Shown piece by piece: positions 29,125-37,474 of a stretch of DNA of 64,000 nucleotides (position 1 is its first letter; the number at the start of each line of letters is the position of its first letter). A model generated the notes under the pieces. The model saw only the letters and a list, made by a program, of their open reading frames with translations, searched no databases and had not been told where the DNA came from. This DNA comes from JARFQW01 sp963842955 (lineage in GTDB: Bacteria; Pseudomonadota; Gammaproteobacteria; Steroidobacterales; XN24), in contig CAWJIJ010000010.1 in the NCBI GenBank assembly GCA_963842955.1, positions 163,432 to 227,431 on the forward strand, written 5' to 3'. Both the position numbers and the translations under genes were made by a program.

Positions 29125-31002
29125 TCAGCCGCCTCGGGACTCCAAGTACTCGTTGATAACCAGTTCGAGAATCCCCATCGGCATGGCGCCGTTCTTCAGC
29201 ACCCGGTCGTGAAACTCGCGGATGTCGAAGTCCTCGCCCAGTGCCTCTTGAGCTTTCGCGCGCAGTTCCAGGATCCTGTTCATGCCGATCTTGTAGGCCA
29301 GTGCCTGGCCGGGATAAACGAAGTAGCGCTCGATCTGGCGCTCGATGTCCGCCGGGGCCATGGGCGTATTGGCGGTCATGTACTCGATGCACTCCTCCCG
29401 GCTCCAGCGCCTGGAGTGCATGCCCGTGTCCACCACGAGGCGAACGGCCCTTTTCATTTCCTCGGCCAAGCGGCCGAAGTCGCGTAGGGGCAGTCCCTCG
29501 TACATCCCGGCCTCGAACGCCACGCGCTCGGAATACAGGGCCCATCCCTCAACATACGCGGTGTACCCGACATATTTGCGAAACTCCGGAATCCCTTCCA
29601 GTTCCTGCTGGATGGCCAGCTGGAAGTGATGGCCGGGCGCGCCCTCGTGGTAGGCCAGCGAGTTCATGATGTGCTTCTGCACCGCATTCATGTTCTGCTG
29701 GTTGATGTAATAGATACCCGGCCGGGAGCCGTCTGGCGCCGGGCGCCGGTAAAAGGCCGTGGACGAGCCGTTCTCCCGCCACGGCTCCACCCGCCGGACC
29801 TCCAGCGGCGCCTTCGGCAGGACGTTGAAATAGTCATCGGCAATCGAATAGATCCCCTCGATCAGCGCGGTGGCTTCTCGGATATACGCCTCGCGGCCCG
29901 CATCGGTGTTCGGGTAGTAGTTATCCGGATCGTTGCGCACGTAGTCGAAGAACGCCTGAAGATCGCCTTCGAATCCCACCTCCGCCATGATGGCTTCCAT
30001 GTCGCTTCGAATGCGCGCCACCTCCGCCAGGCCCAGCTCGTGGATTTCCGCGACGGGAAGCTCCAGCGTGGTCGAGGTCCGCACGCGGCTCGCGTAGTAG
30101 GCCTCGCCGTCCGGCAGGTCCCAGACGCCGTTGTTGTCGTCGGCAATACCCTCCAGGCGCACCAGATCGGCGATCAGCCGCTCATAGCCGGCCCTGAATG
30201 GTCCTTCAAGCGCCTCGACCGCTTCGCTCACCAGTCGGGCCTGCTCGTCGGCCTCCAGGCCCAGCGCATCCACCTTGGCGCGGAAATCCGCCAACAGAAT
30301 GCTGTCTGAACCGGTCTCCTCAAAGGGCGCACCGGTGAGCATGTTCCGGGCCGCCGGCAAGGCACGGGGATAGACCATCATCGGCGGAATCACTCCGTGG
30401 GATTCGCCGAGCCGCAGTCGTTCGACATACTGGTCCATGACGGTTTCCACGCCGGCGAGCCGGGAGATGTAGGCCTCCGCGTCCCCCGGGCTGTCGATGC
30501 GGTGCAGGTTCTGCAGGAACGAGGGAATGTCGGAAGCGACGTTGTCCATCTGCGAAACGGCATACACGTGGTGGCGCCAGGGGAAGTTGCGCAGCGCATC
30601 TTCCAGGTCGTACTCGAAGATCCGGTAGCTCAGGCGGGCCTCCGGGCTCAGGGCCTCGAGGTCGAATTCGCCCCGAAGACGGTCCAGATCCGCCTTGACC
30701 TGCTCATTGCGGAGGACCGCAAGGGCCTCGGAATAATCGTCCCAGCGTCCGTAGTCTTTCGTTTTGCGGCCGAGCTCCGCCTGGAACTCGGGGGACTGGC
30801 TGACGTTGCGCTCGAACACCTCGTCAAGAAAAACGGCGAGGCGCTGGTCCTCGTTTTGTGCCGCGGAGTCCGCGCCGCGGACCTGAACAGCAGTCGGCGC
30901 CGGCGTGCCGGCTTCTGAATCATCAGCGTCACGATCGCATCCCGCGAGCCAGAGAGACGGGCCGGCAAGAACGGTCAGCATGATCAGGGCGCGGTACTTC
31001 AT
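29125..31002 (-). CDS. DUF885 family lipoprotein, putative metalloenzyme
   Basis: 625 aa from ATG 31002. The signal peptide MKYRALIMLTVLAGPSLWLAGC carries a lipobox (LAGC) so the mature protein is probably lipid anchored. The DUF885 signature AYHEGAPGHHFQLA, which binds metal in related proteins, and the C-terminal RYFVYPGQALAYKIGM are present. Family members are likely carboxypeptidase- or hydrolase-like, but substrates are not established. The 56 codons upstream of this ATG are not conserved. Convergent with the SulP gene. Confidence 0.85.
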   Translation of the reverse strand: MKYRALIMLTVLAGPSLWLAGCDRDADDSEAGTPAPTAVQVRGADSAAQNEDQRLAVFLDEVFERNVSQSPEFQAELGRKTKDYGRWDDYSEALAVLRNEQVKADLDRLRGEFDLEALSPEARLSYRIFEYDLEDALRNFPWRHHVYAVSQMDNVASDIPSFLQNLHRIDSPGDAEAYISRLAGVETVMDQYVERLRLGESHGVIPPMMVYPRALPAARNMLTGAPFEETGSDSILLADFRAKVDALGLEADEQARLVSEAVEALEGPFRAGYERLIADLVRLEGIADDNNGVWDLPDGEAYYASRVRTSTTLELPVAEIHELGLAEVARIRSDMEAIMAEVGFEGDLQAFFDYVRNDPDNYYPNTDAGREAYIREATALIEGIYSIADDYFNVLPKAPLEVRRVEPWRENGSSTAFYRRPAPDGSRPGIYYINQQNMNAVQKHIMNSLAYHEGAPGHHFQLAIQQELEGIPEFRKYVGYTAYVEGWALYSERVAFEAGMYEGLPLRDFGRLAEEMKRAVRLVVDTGMHSRRWSREECIEYMTANTPMAPADIERQIERYFVYPGQALAYKIGMNRILELRAKAQEALGEDFDIREFHDRVLKNGAMPMGILELVINEYLESRGG

Positions 31003-31350
31003 CTTGTAGTTTCCCAATGGCTTTCCAGGCGGCAAAGCGCTGCAGGATATAGAAAAAAACGCCGGGGACACAGGGGCAGGAAAGGCCCTCGAGGGGACCG
31101 CCCCGTTCAAATTCTCCGGAGGAACGTGTGTCTTCTGCTGGCCCATGTGAACCATATCCTCATGCGTCACCGCCTGAGCACATTGACCTCAAACCTTCCG
31201 GATCACCGCCGAAATCGCGTGGCCATGTGGCGCGCCGCCGGCCCGTAGCCAATACTCAGCGTACGGGCTGACCGGCTCATGGGCGATCAAGAATCCTCAA
31301 ACGGCCTCCCGGCAGACCGCAACCGAGTCACGATTCGGAGGATCGAAGCA

Positions 31351-33012
31351 GTGTCCTTTCCGCCATCCAGACTGGCGAGCCTCTTTGGCGAACTGAAACG
31401 CCGGAAGGTATTTCAGGCCGCCACCGGCTACGCGGTGGTCGCGTGGGTCGTGCTGCAGATCGGGGAAGTGACCTTCGAGCCCCTGGGTATTCCACCGTGG
31501 GGCATGACATTTCTCATCGCGCTTGTGATCGCGGGATTTCCCGTCGCGATGATCGTGTCCTGGTTCTTCGACCTGACCCTGAAGGGGTTCGAGAAAGCCA
31601 CTCAAACAACGCCGGACAATTCGACCGGCGACGCAACCGTTCCGGCTGCGGGTACGAGTACCGCAACCTCATCGGATAGCGGCAACGGTTCGCTCGATAC
31701 GGCATCCGTGGCGGTGCTCCCCTTCGACGACATGAGCCCCGAACATGACCAGGCCTATCTCTGCGACGGCATCGCGGAGGAGATCCTCAACCGGCTGGCC
31801 CAGATCAAGGAGCTCCGCGTGGCCTCCAGAACCTCCTCGTTCCGGTTCCGGGGCGTCCCGATGAGCGCTAGCCGTATCGGCAGGGAGCTGAACGTGGCCG
31901 CCGTCCTCGAGGGTAGCGTTCGGAAGGCGAACGACCAGCTCCGCGTCACCACCCAGCTGATCGACGTCCGCAACGATTTTCACCTGTGGTCGGACAGCTA
32001 TGACGGGGAACTCAGTCGCATCTTCGACATCCAGAGCGAAATTGCGGCCCGGGTCGCTGATGCCCTGGCCGTGACTCTGGGTACGCGCACTCCCCTTGTG
32101 GCCGGATCCACAGAAGATGTCAGGGCGTACGAGCACTTCTTGAAGGGTCAGCATTTCTTCCGTCGCTGGGGCACGAGGAACGTGGCCTTCGCCATCCAGA
32201 TGTTCCGCAAGGCGGTGGAAATCGATCCCGGGTACGCGCGGGCGTGGGCGGCGCTCGCGGACTGTCATGCCATGACGTGCATGTACTGGAGCGCCAGCAA
32301 GGACAACCTGGAGGCTGCGGAGCAAGCCAGCCTCCAGGCACTGCAGCTCCTGCCGGGTCTCGCGGAGTCCCATGTCTCCCGCGGGCTGGCCCACTTCGTC
32401 CACCGTCGCAGCGATGCCGCCATCACCGAGTTCGAGACCGCCCTGGGCCTTGATGCCACGCTGTTCGACGCCTGGTACTTCTATGGCCGGGTTCGCTTCC
32501 AGCGCGGTGAACTGGATGAGGCTGCCAGACTCTTCGAGCAGGCCGAAGGTCTCGACCCCGACGACTTTCAGGCGCCGATCCTGCTGCGCCAGATCTACCA
32601 CAGTCTCGGGCGGCGGGACGAGGCCCGCAACGCGGCCCGGCGCGGCGTCGAGCGCGCCGAGCGGCATCTCGAGCTCAACCCGGACGATACGCGCGCCCTC
32701 AATCTCGGTCTGGGCGGCTTCGCCTCACTGGGCGAACGGGAGAGGACGCTGCAGTTCGCGGCGCGATCGCTGGCAATCGATGGCGAGAACCCCGATACCC
32801 TCTACAACGTGGCCTGCGGGTATGCCCTGGTCGGCGAGTCTGAACAGGCCCTCGACTGCCTCGAGCGGGCGAGCATCCGCGGCATGGCGATCGCCGACTG
32901 GGCCGAGAACGATTCGGACCTCGCGTCGCTCAGGAATGAACCCCGGTTTCGGCAGCTGATCGCGCGGCTCAAGAGCGAGGGCCCCGAGGAAGCCCCGGGC
33001 CACCCGGTCTGA
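31351..33012 (+). CDS. Membrane protein with TolB-like domain and TPR repeats
   Basis: 553 aa from GTG 31351, which has GGAGGA 8 nt upstream; an ATG at 31279 gives 24 more residues without a ribosome site. Residues about 10-75 hold FGELKRRKVFQAATGYAVVAWVVLQ and a second membrane span, common in proteins labelled adenylate-cyclase-like although no cyclase domain is present. A TolB/FlgO-like domain follows (VAVLPFDDMSPEHDQAYLCDGIAEEIL, VLEGSVRKANDQLRVTTQLID), then TPR repeats to the end. Related in its middle to the TIR protein at 39631. Function unknown. Confidence 0.8.
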   Translation: MSFPPSRLASLFGELKRRKVFQAATGYAVVAWVVLQIGEVTFEPLGIPPWGMTFLIALVIAGFPVAMIVSWFFDLTLKGFEKATQTTPDNSTGDATVPAAGTSTATSSDSGNGSLDTASVAVLPFDDMSPEHDQAYLCDGIAEEILNRLAQIKELRVASRTSSFRFRGVPMSASRIGRELNVAAVLEGSVRKANDQLRVTTQLIDVRNDFHLWSDSYDGELSRIFDIQSEIAARVADALAVTLGTRTPLVAGSTEDVRAYEHFLKGQHFFRRWGTRNVAFAIQMFRKAVEIDPGYARAWAALADCHAMTCMYWSASKDNLEAAEQASLQALQLLPGLAESHVSRGLAHFVHRRSDAAITEFETALGLDATLFDAWYFYGRVRFQRGELDEAARLFEQAEGLDPDDFQAPILLRQIYHSLGRRDEARNAARRGVERAERHLELNPDDTRALNLGLGGFASLGERERTLQFAARSLAIDGENPDTLYNVACGYALVGESEQALDCLERASIRGMAIADWAENDSDLASLRNEPRFRQLIARLKSEGPEEAPGHPV

Positions 33013-33100
33013 TCGCGTTCCTGCAGGAGCCGAACCGAGGCATCCGGGCATCGTGTATCCGAACGCCGGGCCGTCGCCCGCGGGCGCCCGGCGCTGGCGG

Positions 33101-33511
33101 CTAGTCCGACTCCGGTTTCCCGAAGAGCGCTTCGAGCTGCTGACGCGCCAGGTCCGCCGGATCATCGGCTTCCGGGAGACCTGATTGATGGTCAGCCGCG
33201 CCCGACGCGGGTCCTCCTCCGAATAACGAGTCGAGCTCGGCGATGGGCGGGGAAGGAATGTTGGAAGCCGGCTCAAACGCGTCGGGCCGCGGATAGAAAT
33301 GCTCGCAGAAATTGGCCCGGGTCTTGTCCTTGATCTCCTCGGCCATCGGCTCGCGGCAGTCCTGGGCCACACCTGGATCGTAGAACTCGCACATCCGGCA
33401 GACGTGCAGCTCGCTTCTGCAGGACAGGCATTCACTCAGGCGGCTGATGGGCATCGGCACACCCTCGAGCGCCACACCGCACTTCCAGCACGACAGGTCG
33501 CGGGCCTTCAT
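33101..33511 (-). CDS. Small Cys-rich putative zinc-binding protein
   Basis: 136 aa from ATG 33511, with AAGGGG 6 nt upstream. The N-terminal half carries CWKCG, CLSC and CRMCEFYDP, followed by QDCREP and NFCEHFYP, enough for one or two zinc or iron-sulfur sites. The C-terminal half is disordered and ends with a helix QQLEALFGKP. It resembles an unnamed conserved gammaproteobacterial family; function unknown. Confidence 0.7.
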   Translation of the reverse strand: MKARDLSCWKCGVALEGVPMPISRLSECLSCRSELHVCRMCEFYDPGVAQDCREPMAEEIKDKTRANFCEHFYPRPDAFEPASNIPSPPIAELDSLFGGGPASGAADHQSGLPEADDPADLARQQLEALFGKPESD

Positions 33512-33626
33512 TACCATCCCCTTGCGTGGTAAGGAATCTGTTTGCGCATAGTCGGGCGCACCGCCGGGCGACAAAGCCACGGCACGGCATTTGTCCGTCG
33601 GGGCAGATCCGGCACGCAGTCTCCGC

Positions 33627-34838
33627 CTAGGCCAGCATCTGCCCGATAAGTTTTTCGCAGGTCCGCTGGTCCATATAGCGCGGCACCGCATAGGTGTAGT
33701 GGGCTTCTTTCAGCGCATTCTTGGCGATGGCCGGGATGTCGGACTCTTCCAGCGCCTCCAGGTGGTCCGGGATCCCGAACTCGGCGTTGAGTTCGCGGAT
33801 GCGCTCGATAAACCGCGAAGCGAGTTTCGGCGCCCGGTCGCCCTTCTGCCGCAGGCCCGCCGCATCGCCGAGCTGGGCCAGCTTGCGAGTGCAGGTTTTC
33901 TTGGAAAAATCCAGTACGTAGGGCATGACGATGGCGTTCGCCAGCCCGTGGGGCGTGTGATAAAAGGCGCCAAAATTGTGCGAGATCGCGTGCACATACC
34001 CGACACCTGCCCGGGTGAAGGCCAGCGCAGCATAGTATGAAGCGAAGGACATGGCCTGGCGCGCCTTGAGATCCTTCCCCTTGGCCACCGCACGCGGCAG
34101 ATTCTCCATCACCAGCTTGGTTGCGGCCAGGGCGTAGCCGTCCGTCTCGGGCAGGGAGTTGGCCGAGAGATAGGCCTCGACCGCATGGGTTAGCGCATCC
34201 ATGCCGGTGGCCGCGGTGATATGCGGAGGCAGACCCGTCATGAGCGCGCCATCGAGCGCGGCCATCATCGGCACGAGCTTGGGATCCATGATGGGCGATT
34301 TCTTCTTGCGCTCCGGATCCGAAACCACGGCCGCAATGGTCACCTCCGAACCCGTACCCGCCGTTGTCGGGATCACATACAGGGGCATCGGTGCGGTGAA
34401 CACCTTGAACATCCCCTCCATCGAAGAAATGGCCTTGTCGTTGGTGGCCCGTGCCGCAATCACCTTGGCGGCGTCGATGGACGAGCCACCGCCTACCGCC
34501 AGGATGGCCTGGCAGCGCTCCCGGCGCAGGACTTTCAGGCCGTTCTCGATCTGGGTCACCGTCGGGTCGGGGAGTATGCCGTCATAGACCACATAGCGAA
34601 CGCCCAGGGCCTCCAGCTTCTTCTCGATGCCGTTCAGCAGCCCGATCTTGACCAGCATGCTGTCGGTAACGATCAGCAGCTTGTGCACGCCCATCTGGGA
34701 AATAGCTTCGCACAGCTCCAATGACGAGCCGGGCCCGGAGAACAGCGTGGGCTTCGGAAAGGGCAGCGTCTTGACCAGGCCTTTGAGGGTTTTCATCAGG
34801 CTCTGGTAGCCCGCAACCTGGACGCCGAATGGGATCAT
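33627..34838 (-). CDS. Iron-containing alcohol dehydrogenase
   Basis: 403 aa group III (Fe-ADH) enzyme. NAD-binding GGGSSIDAAKVIAA, TAGTGSEVT, and the metal-binding region HALTHAVEAYLS ... ISHNFGAFYHTPHGLANAI are complete. It reduces aldehydes to alcohols or the reverse. It is divergent from the acyl-ACP-reductase-like gene at 35068 across 229 bp, suggesting a shared role in reducing a long-chain aldehyde; that link is inferred from position only. Confidence 0.9.
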   Translation of the reverse strand: MIPFGVQVAGYQSLMKTLKGLVKTLPFPKPTLFSGPGSSLELCEAISQMGVHKLLIVTDSMLVKIGLLNGIEKKLEALGVRYVVYDGILPDPTVTQIENGLKVLRRERCQAILAVGGGSSIDAAKVIAARATNDKAISSMEGMFKVFTAPMPLYVIPTTAGTGSEVTIAAVVSDPERKKKSPIMDPKLVPMMAALDGALMTGLPPHITAATGMDALTHAVEAYLSANSLPETDGYALAATKLVMENLPRAVAKGKDLKARQAMSFASYYAALAFTRAGVGYVHAISHNFGAFYHTPHGLANAIVMPYVLDFSKKTCTRKLAQLGDAAGLRQKGDRAPKLASRFIERIRELNAEFGIPDHLEALEESDIPAIAKNALKEAHYTYAVPRYMDQRTCEKLIGQMLA

Positions 34839-35067
34839 GCCTTGACCTCTTGGGGTTTCCGTTATCCTGACTATGCCGGGTGGGTTACAACTCGACTAGT
34901 ATAGGTAAACTACCGCCCCACATTACAAAGACTGTCCATGGTGCGCCGGGCAGCGACCATGACCGGCCTCAAGGTTGCGCAGGGGAGCATCTGAGAGCCG
35001 GGGACAGGGAATTTGCGTGGCCCGGACCGCTTGACGGCCCCGGCCCCCGCCGAAACGGAGCCTATCC

Positions 35068-37353
35068 ATGAAAAAAGTCGTCAGCGTCTCCCTGGGTTCA
35101 TCATCCAAGGACCACGAGTTCCAGACCCGGTTTCTAGGCCAGGATTTCCAGGTCAGGCGGGCAGGTGCCGACGGCGACTCCGGCAAGGCCTGGGAGTTGC
35201 TTCGCCGCCACCAGTCCGACTCCGACGCCATCGGTCTCGGCATGATCCAGGATCACTTCGACATCGGTTCCCGGCGGCACGTCCACAAGGAGACGGAGCG
35301 ACTGCTCAAGGTCGTGACCCGCGTCCCGGTGACCACGGGCGCATCGCTCCGGCGGTTGTTGCAGGTCCGTGCCGTTCGCCACGTGCAGCGGCAGTTGGGC
35401 AAGTATTTCAACAACAATCTCGTGCTTTTCCTGAACGGGATCGTTAACTACGACATGGCCCGGGCCATGTCCGACTACACGCCCAACCTCAAGTTCGCCG
35501 ATGCCGTGCTCGACACGGGCTCACCGGTGGTGCTGACCTCGCTGGATCAGCTCGAGCTTTATGCCCGCGGCGCCCAGATTGCGGGGTCGGTCATCCCGCG
35601 GGCCGCCCTCCCCACCCGGCAACTGGCCAAGCTGCCGGGATTGACGGCACTGCGCAAGGAAATCCTGAACCGCGAAATGGCCAAGTGCCATGTCATCGTG
35701 GGCACCTTTGACGACATCGCGACCTTCGGTACGCCGGAAAGCCTGGAAGGCAAGACGCTGATCACGTCAGCCATAGACGACGACCGGGTGGAGTTTTTCA
35801 AGGACTGCGGCGTCAACCTGGTCGTGGACGTGTCACCCAAGCTGTTTGACCAGGTCGTGGGACTGAACACCATCGAGGCCATGATCCTGGCGGCGCTCGA
35901 GACCACCAGCGAAGAGCTCGGCGACCATGACCTCGAGGAAATCATCGAGGAGCTCAAGATCGAGCCTCGGCTCCTGCACCCGACCGGCGAGTTCCGCAAC
36001 ATCCGCCGTTTTGCGTTCGTCATTCACCCCCTGAGCCAGGAGTACATTCGCAAGGGTTTCCCGTTGCCCAAGGCCACTCCCAAGCTGGTGATGAATCAGG
36101 TGGAGAAAGCGGCCGCCCATCTGCCTCCGATGATCTATTCGAAGATGGACAACATTATCTCCCCCACCGGAGCGGAGGCGGAGGGCTGGCTGATCCTGGT
36201 CGGCGGCACACCCAAGGAAATGCTGACCCGCAGCCCCGAGTTCACCTATCGGCGCCTGCTGGCCGCGGCAAAAATGGCGGAGAAAATGGGCGCCCAGATC
36301 CTCGGCCTGGGCGCGTTTACCAAGGTAGTGGGCGATGCCGGGATCACCGTGGCCCGGCGGGCGACGATTCCGGTCACCACCGGCAACAGTTACTCGGCCT
36401 CCGGCGCGCTGTGGGCGGCAGCGGATGCCATGCGGCGGATGAACCTGGTCCACGTTCGCAAGAACGGCAAAGTCGCCGCCAAGACCATGGTCATCGGCGC
36501 ATCGGGATCCATCGGCTCCGTGAGCGCACGCCTGCTGGCCATGGCCTTTGACGAGGTTTATCTCGCGGCGCGCACCCAGAAAAAGCTGGACGCGCTGAAA
36601 GCATCCATCCTCAAGGAGACTCCCGACGCGAAGGTCGTGGCAACCACAGACTACGAGCAATATCTCGGCGATATGGACATGATCGTCACGTCCACGTCGG
36701 GTGCCGGCAAGAAGATCCTGGATATCACCAAGGTCAAGCCCGGCTGCGTCATCACGGATGTTGCGCGCCCGCTCGACCTCCCGCCGGAGGAGGTGGCCAA
36801 GCGACCCGACGTCCTGGTCATCGAGTCCGGCGAAATCGAGCTGCCCAGCGATGTGGAAATGAAGGACATCGGGCTGCCGAAGAACGTGATCTATGCGTGC
36901 CTGGCGGAGACCATTGTCCTTGCACTCGAGGGTCGCTTCGAGGTGTTCACCATCGGCCGCGATACCGAATGGCAGAAGGTCAAGGAAATCTACCAGATGG
37001 GCCTGAAGCACGGCATGAGGCTGGCGGCCATTTCGGGGGTCAACGGCGTCTACAGCGACGCGGATATCGCGAAGGTCGTAAAGCTCGCCCGGCAGGCCCG
37101 TGAGGACTTGAGCCCGGCCGGGAAATCGTCAGTTGCTGCGGCAAAGAAGGCGCCGGCCCGGAAGAAAACGGCGACGAAAAAGAAACCGGCAGCAAGGAAA
37201 AAGGCGGTGGCGAAGAAGCCCGCGACCGGTAAGAAGCCTGTTCGGAAGGTTGCGGCGAAAAAGAAAACCACGGTGAAGAAGAAAGCCGGAGCAGCAAAAA
37301 AGGCCGCGAAGAAAACGTCATCGTCGAGGAAAAAGGCAGGGACGCGCGGCTAG
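35068..37353 (+). CDS. Large acyl-ACP-reductase-like protein with extra N-terminal domain and histone-H1-like tail
   Basis: 761 aa in three parts. Residues 1-325 are an unrecognised globular domain. Residues about 330-680 resemble cyanobacterial long-chain acyl-ACP reductase (AAR): ILGLGAFTKVVGDAGIT and TGNSYSA, the nucleotide-binding VIGASGSIGSVSARLLA near residue 475, and YACLAETIVLALEG with Cys611 where AAR has its catalytic Cys in FACFAEAILLEFEG. Residues about 690-761 are a Lys/Ala/Pro repeat tail like histone H1. AAR makes fatty aldehyde from acyl-ACP. Activity here is inference; an alcohol dehydrogenase is divergent. A strong terminator follows. Confidence 0.7.
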   Translation: MKKVVSVSLGSSSKDHEFQTRFLGQDFQVRRAGADGDSGKAWELLRRHQSDSDAIGLGMIQDHFDIGSRRHVHKETERLLKVVTRVPVTTGASLRRLLQVRAVRHVQRQLGKYFNNNLVLFLNGIVNYDMARAMSDYTPNLKFADAVLDTGSPVVLTSLDQLELYARGAQIAGSVIPRAALPTRQLAKLPGLTALRKEILNREMAKCHVIVGTFDDIATFGTPESLEGKTLITSAIDDDRVEFFKDCGVNLVVDVSPKLFDQVVGLNTIEAMILAALETTSEELGDHDLEEIIEELKIEPRLLHPTGEFRNIRRFAFVIHPLSQEYIRKGFPLPKATPKLVMNQVEKAAAHLPPMIYSKMDNIISPTGAEAEGWLILVGGTPKEMLTRSPEFTYRRLLAAAKMAEKMGAQILGLGAFTKVVGDAGITVARRATIPVTTGNSYSASGALWAAADAMRRMNLVHVRKNGKVAAKTMVIGASGSIGSVSARLLAMAFDEVYLAARTQKKLDALKASILKETPDAKVVATTDYEQYLGDMDMIVTSTSGAGKKILDITKVKPGCVITDVARPLDLPPEEVAKRPDVLVIESGEIELPSDVEMKDIGLPKNVIYACLAETIVLALEGRFEVFTIGRDTEWQKVKEIYQMGLKHGMRLAAISGVNGVYSDADIAKVVKLARQAREDLSPAGKSSVAAAKKAPARKKTATKKKPAARKKAVAKKPATGKKPVRKVAAKKKTTVKKKAGAAKKAAKKTSSSRKKAGTRG

Positions 37354-37415
37354 CTCGGAAACGGCGACCGTTTTCGGCCAGAAGCAGCCTGATTCTAAGG
37401 ATTCTTTGACCATGG

Positions 37416-37443
37416 GATGGGCCCCGCAAACACGGGGCCCATC
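37416..37443. terminator. Strong bidirectional hairpin terminator
   Basis: Perfect 11-bp stem, GATGGGCCCCG at 37416-37426 and CGGGGCCCATC at 37433-37443, with the 6-nt loop CAAACA. It lies between the convergent acyl-reductase-like gene and the FG-GAP gene. Confidence 0.75.
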
Positions 37444-37474
37444 AGACTTCCTCGGAGATAGCGGATCGCAGTCC

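Noticed and set aside
37137..37340. Lys-codon repeat considered as a DNA repeat or CRISPR-like array
   Set aside because: Irregular AAG/AAA/GCC codons encode a low-complexity protein tail; no constant unit or spacers.
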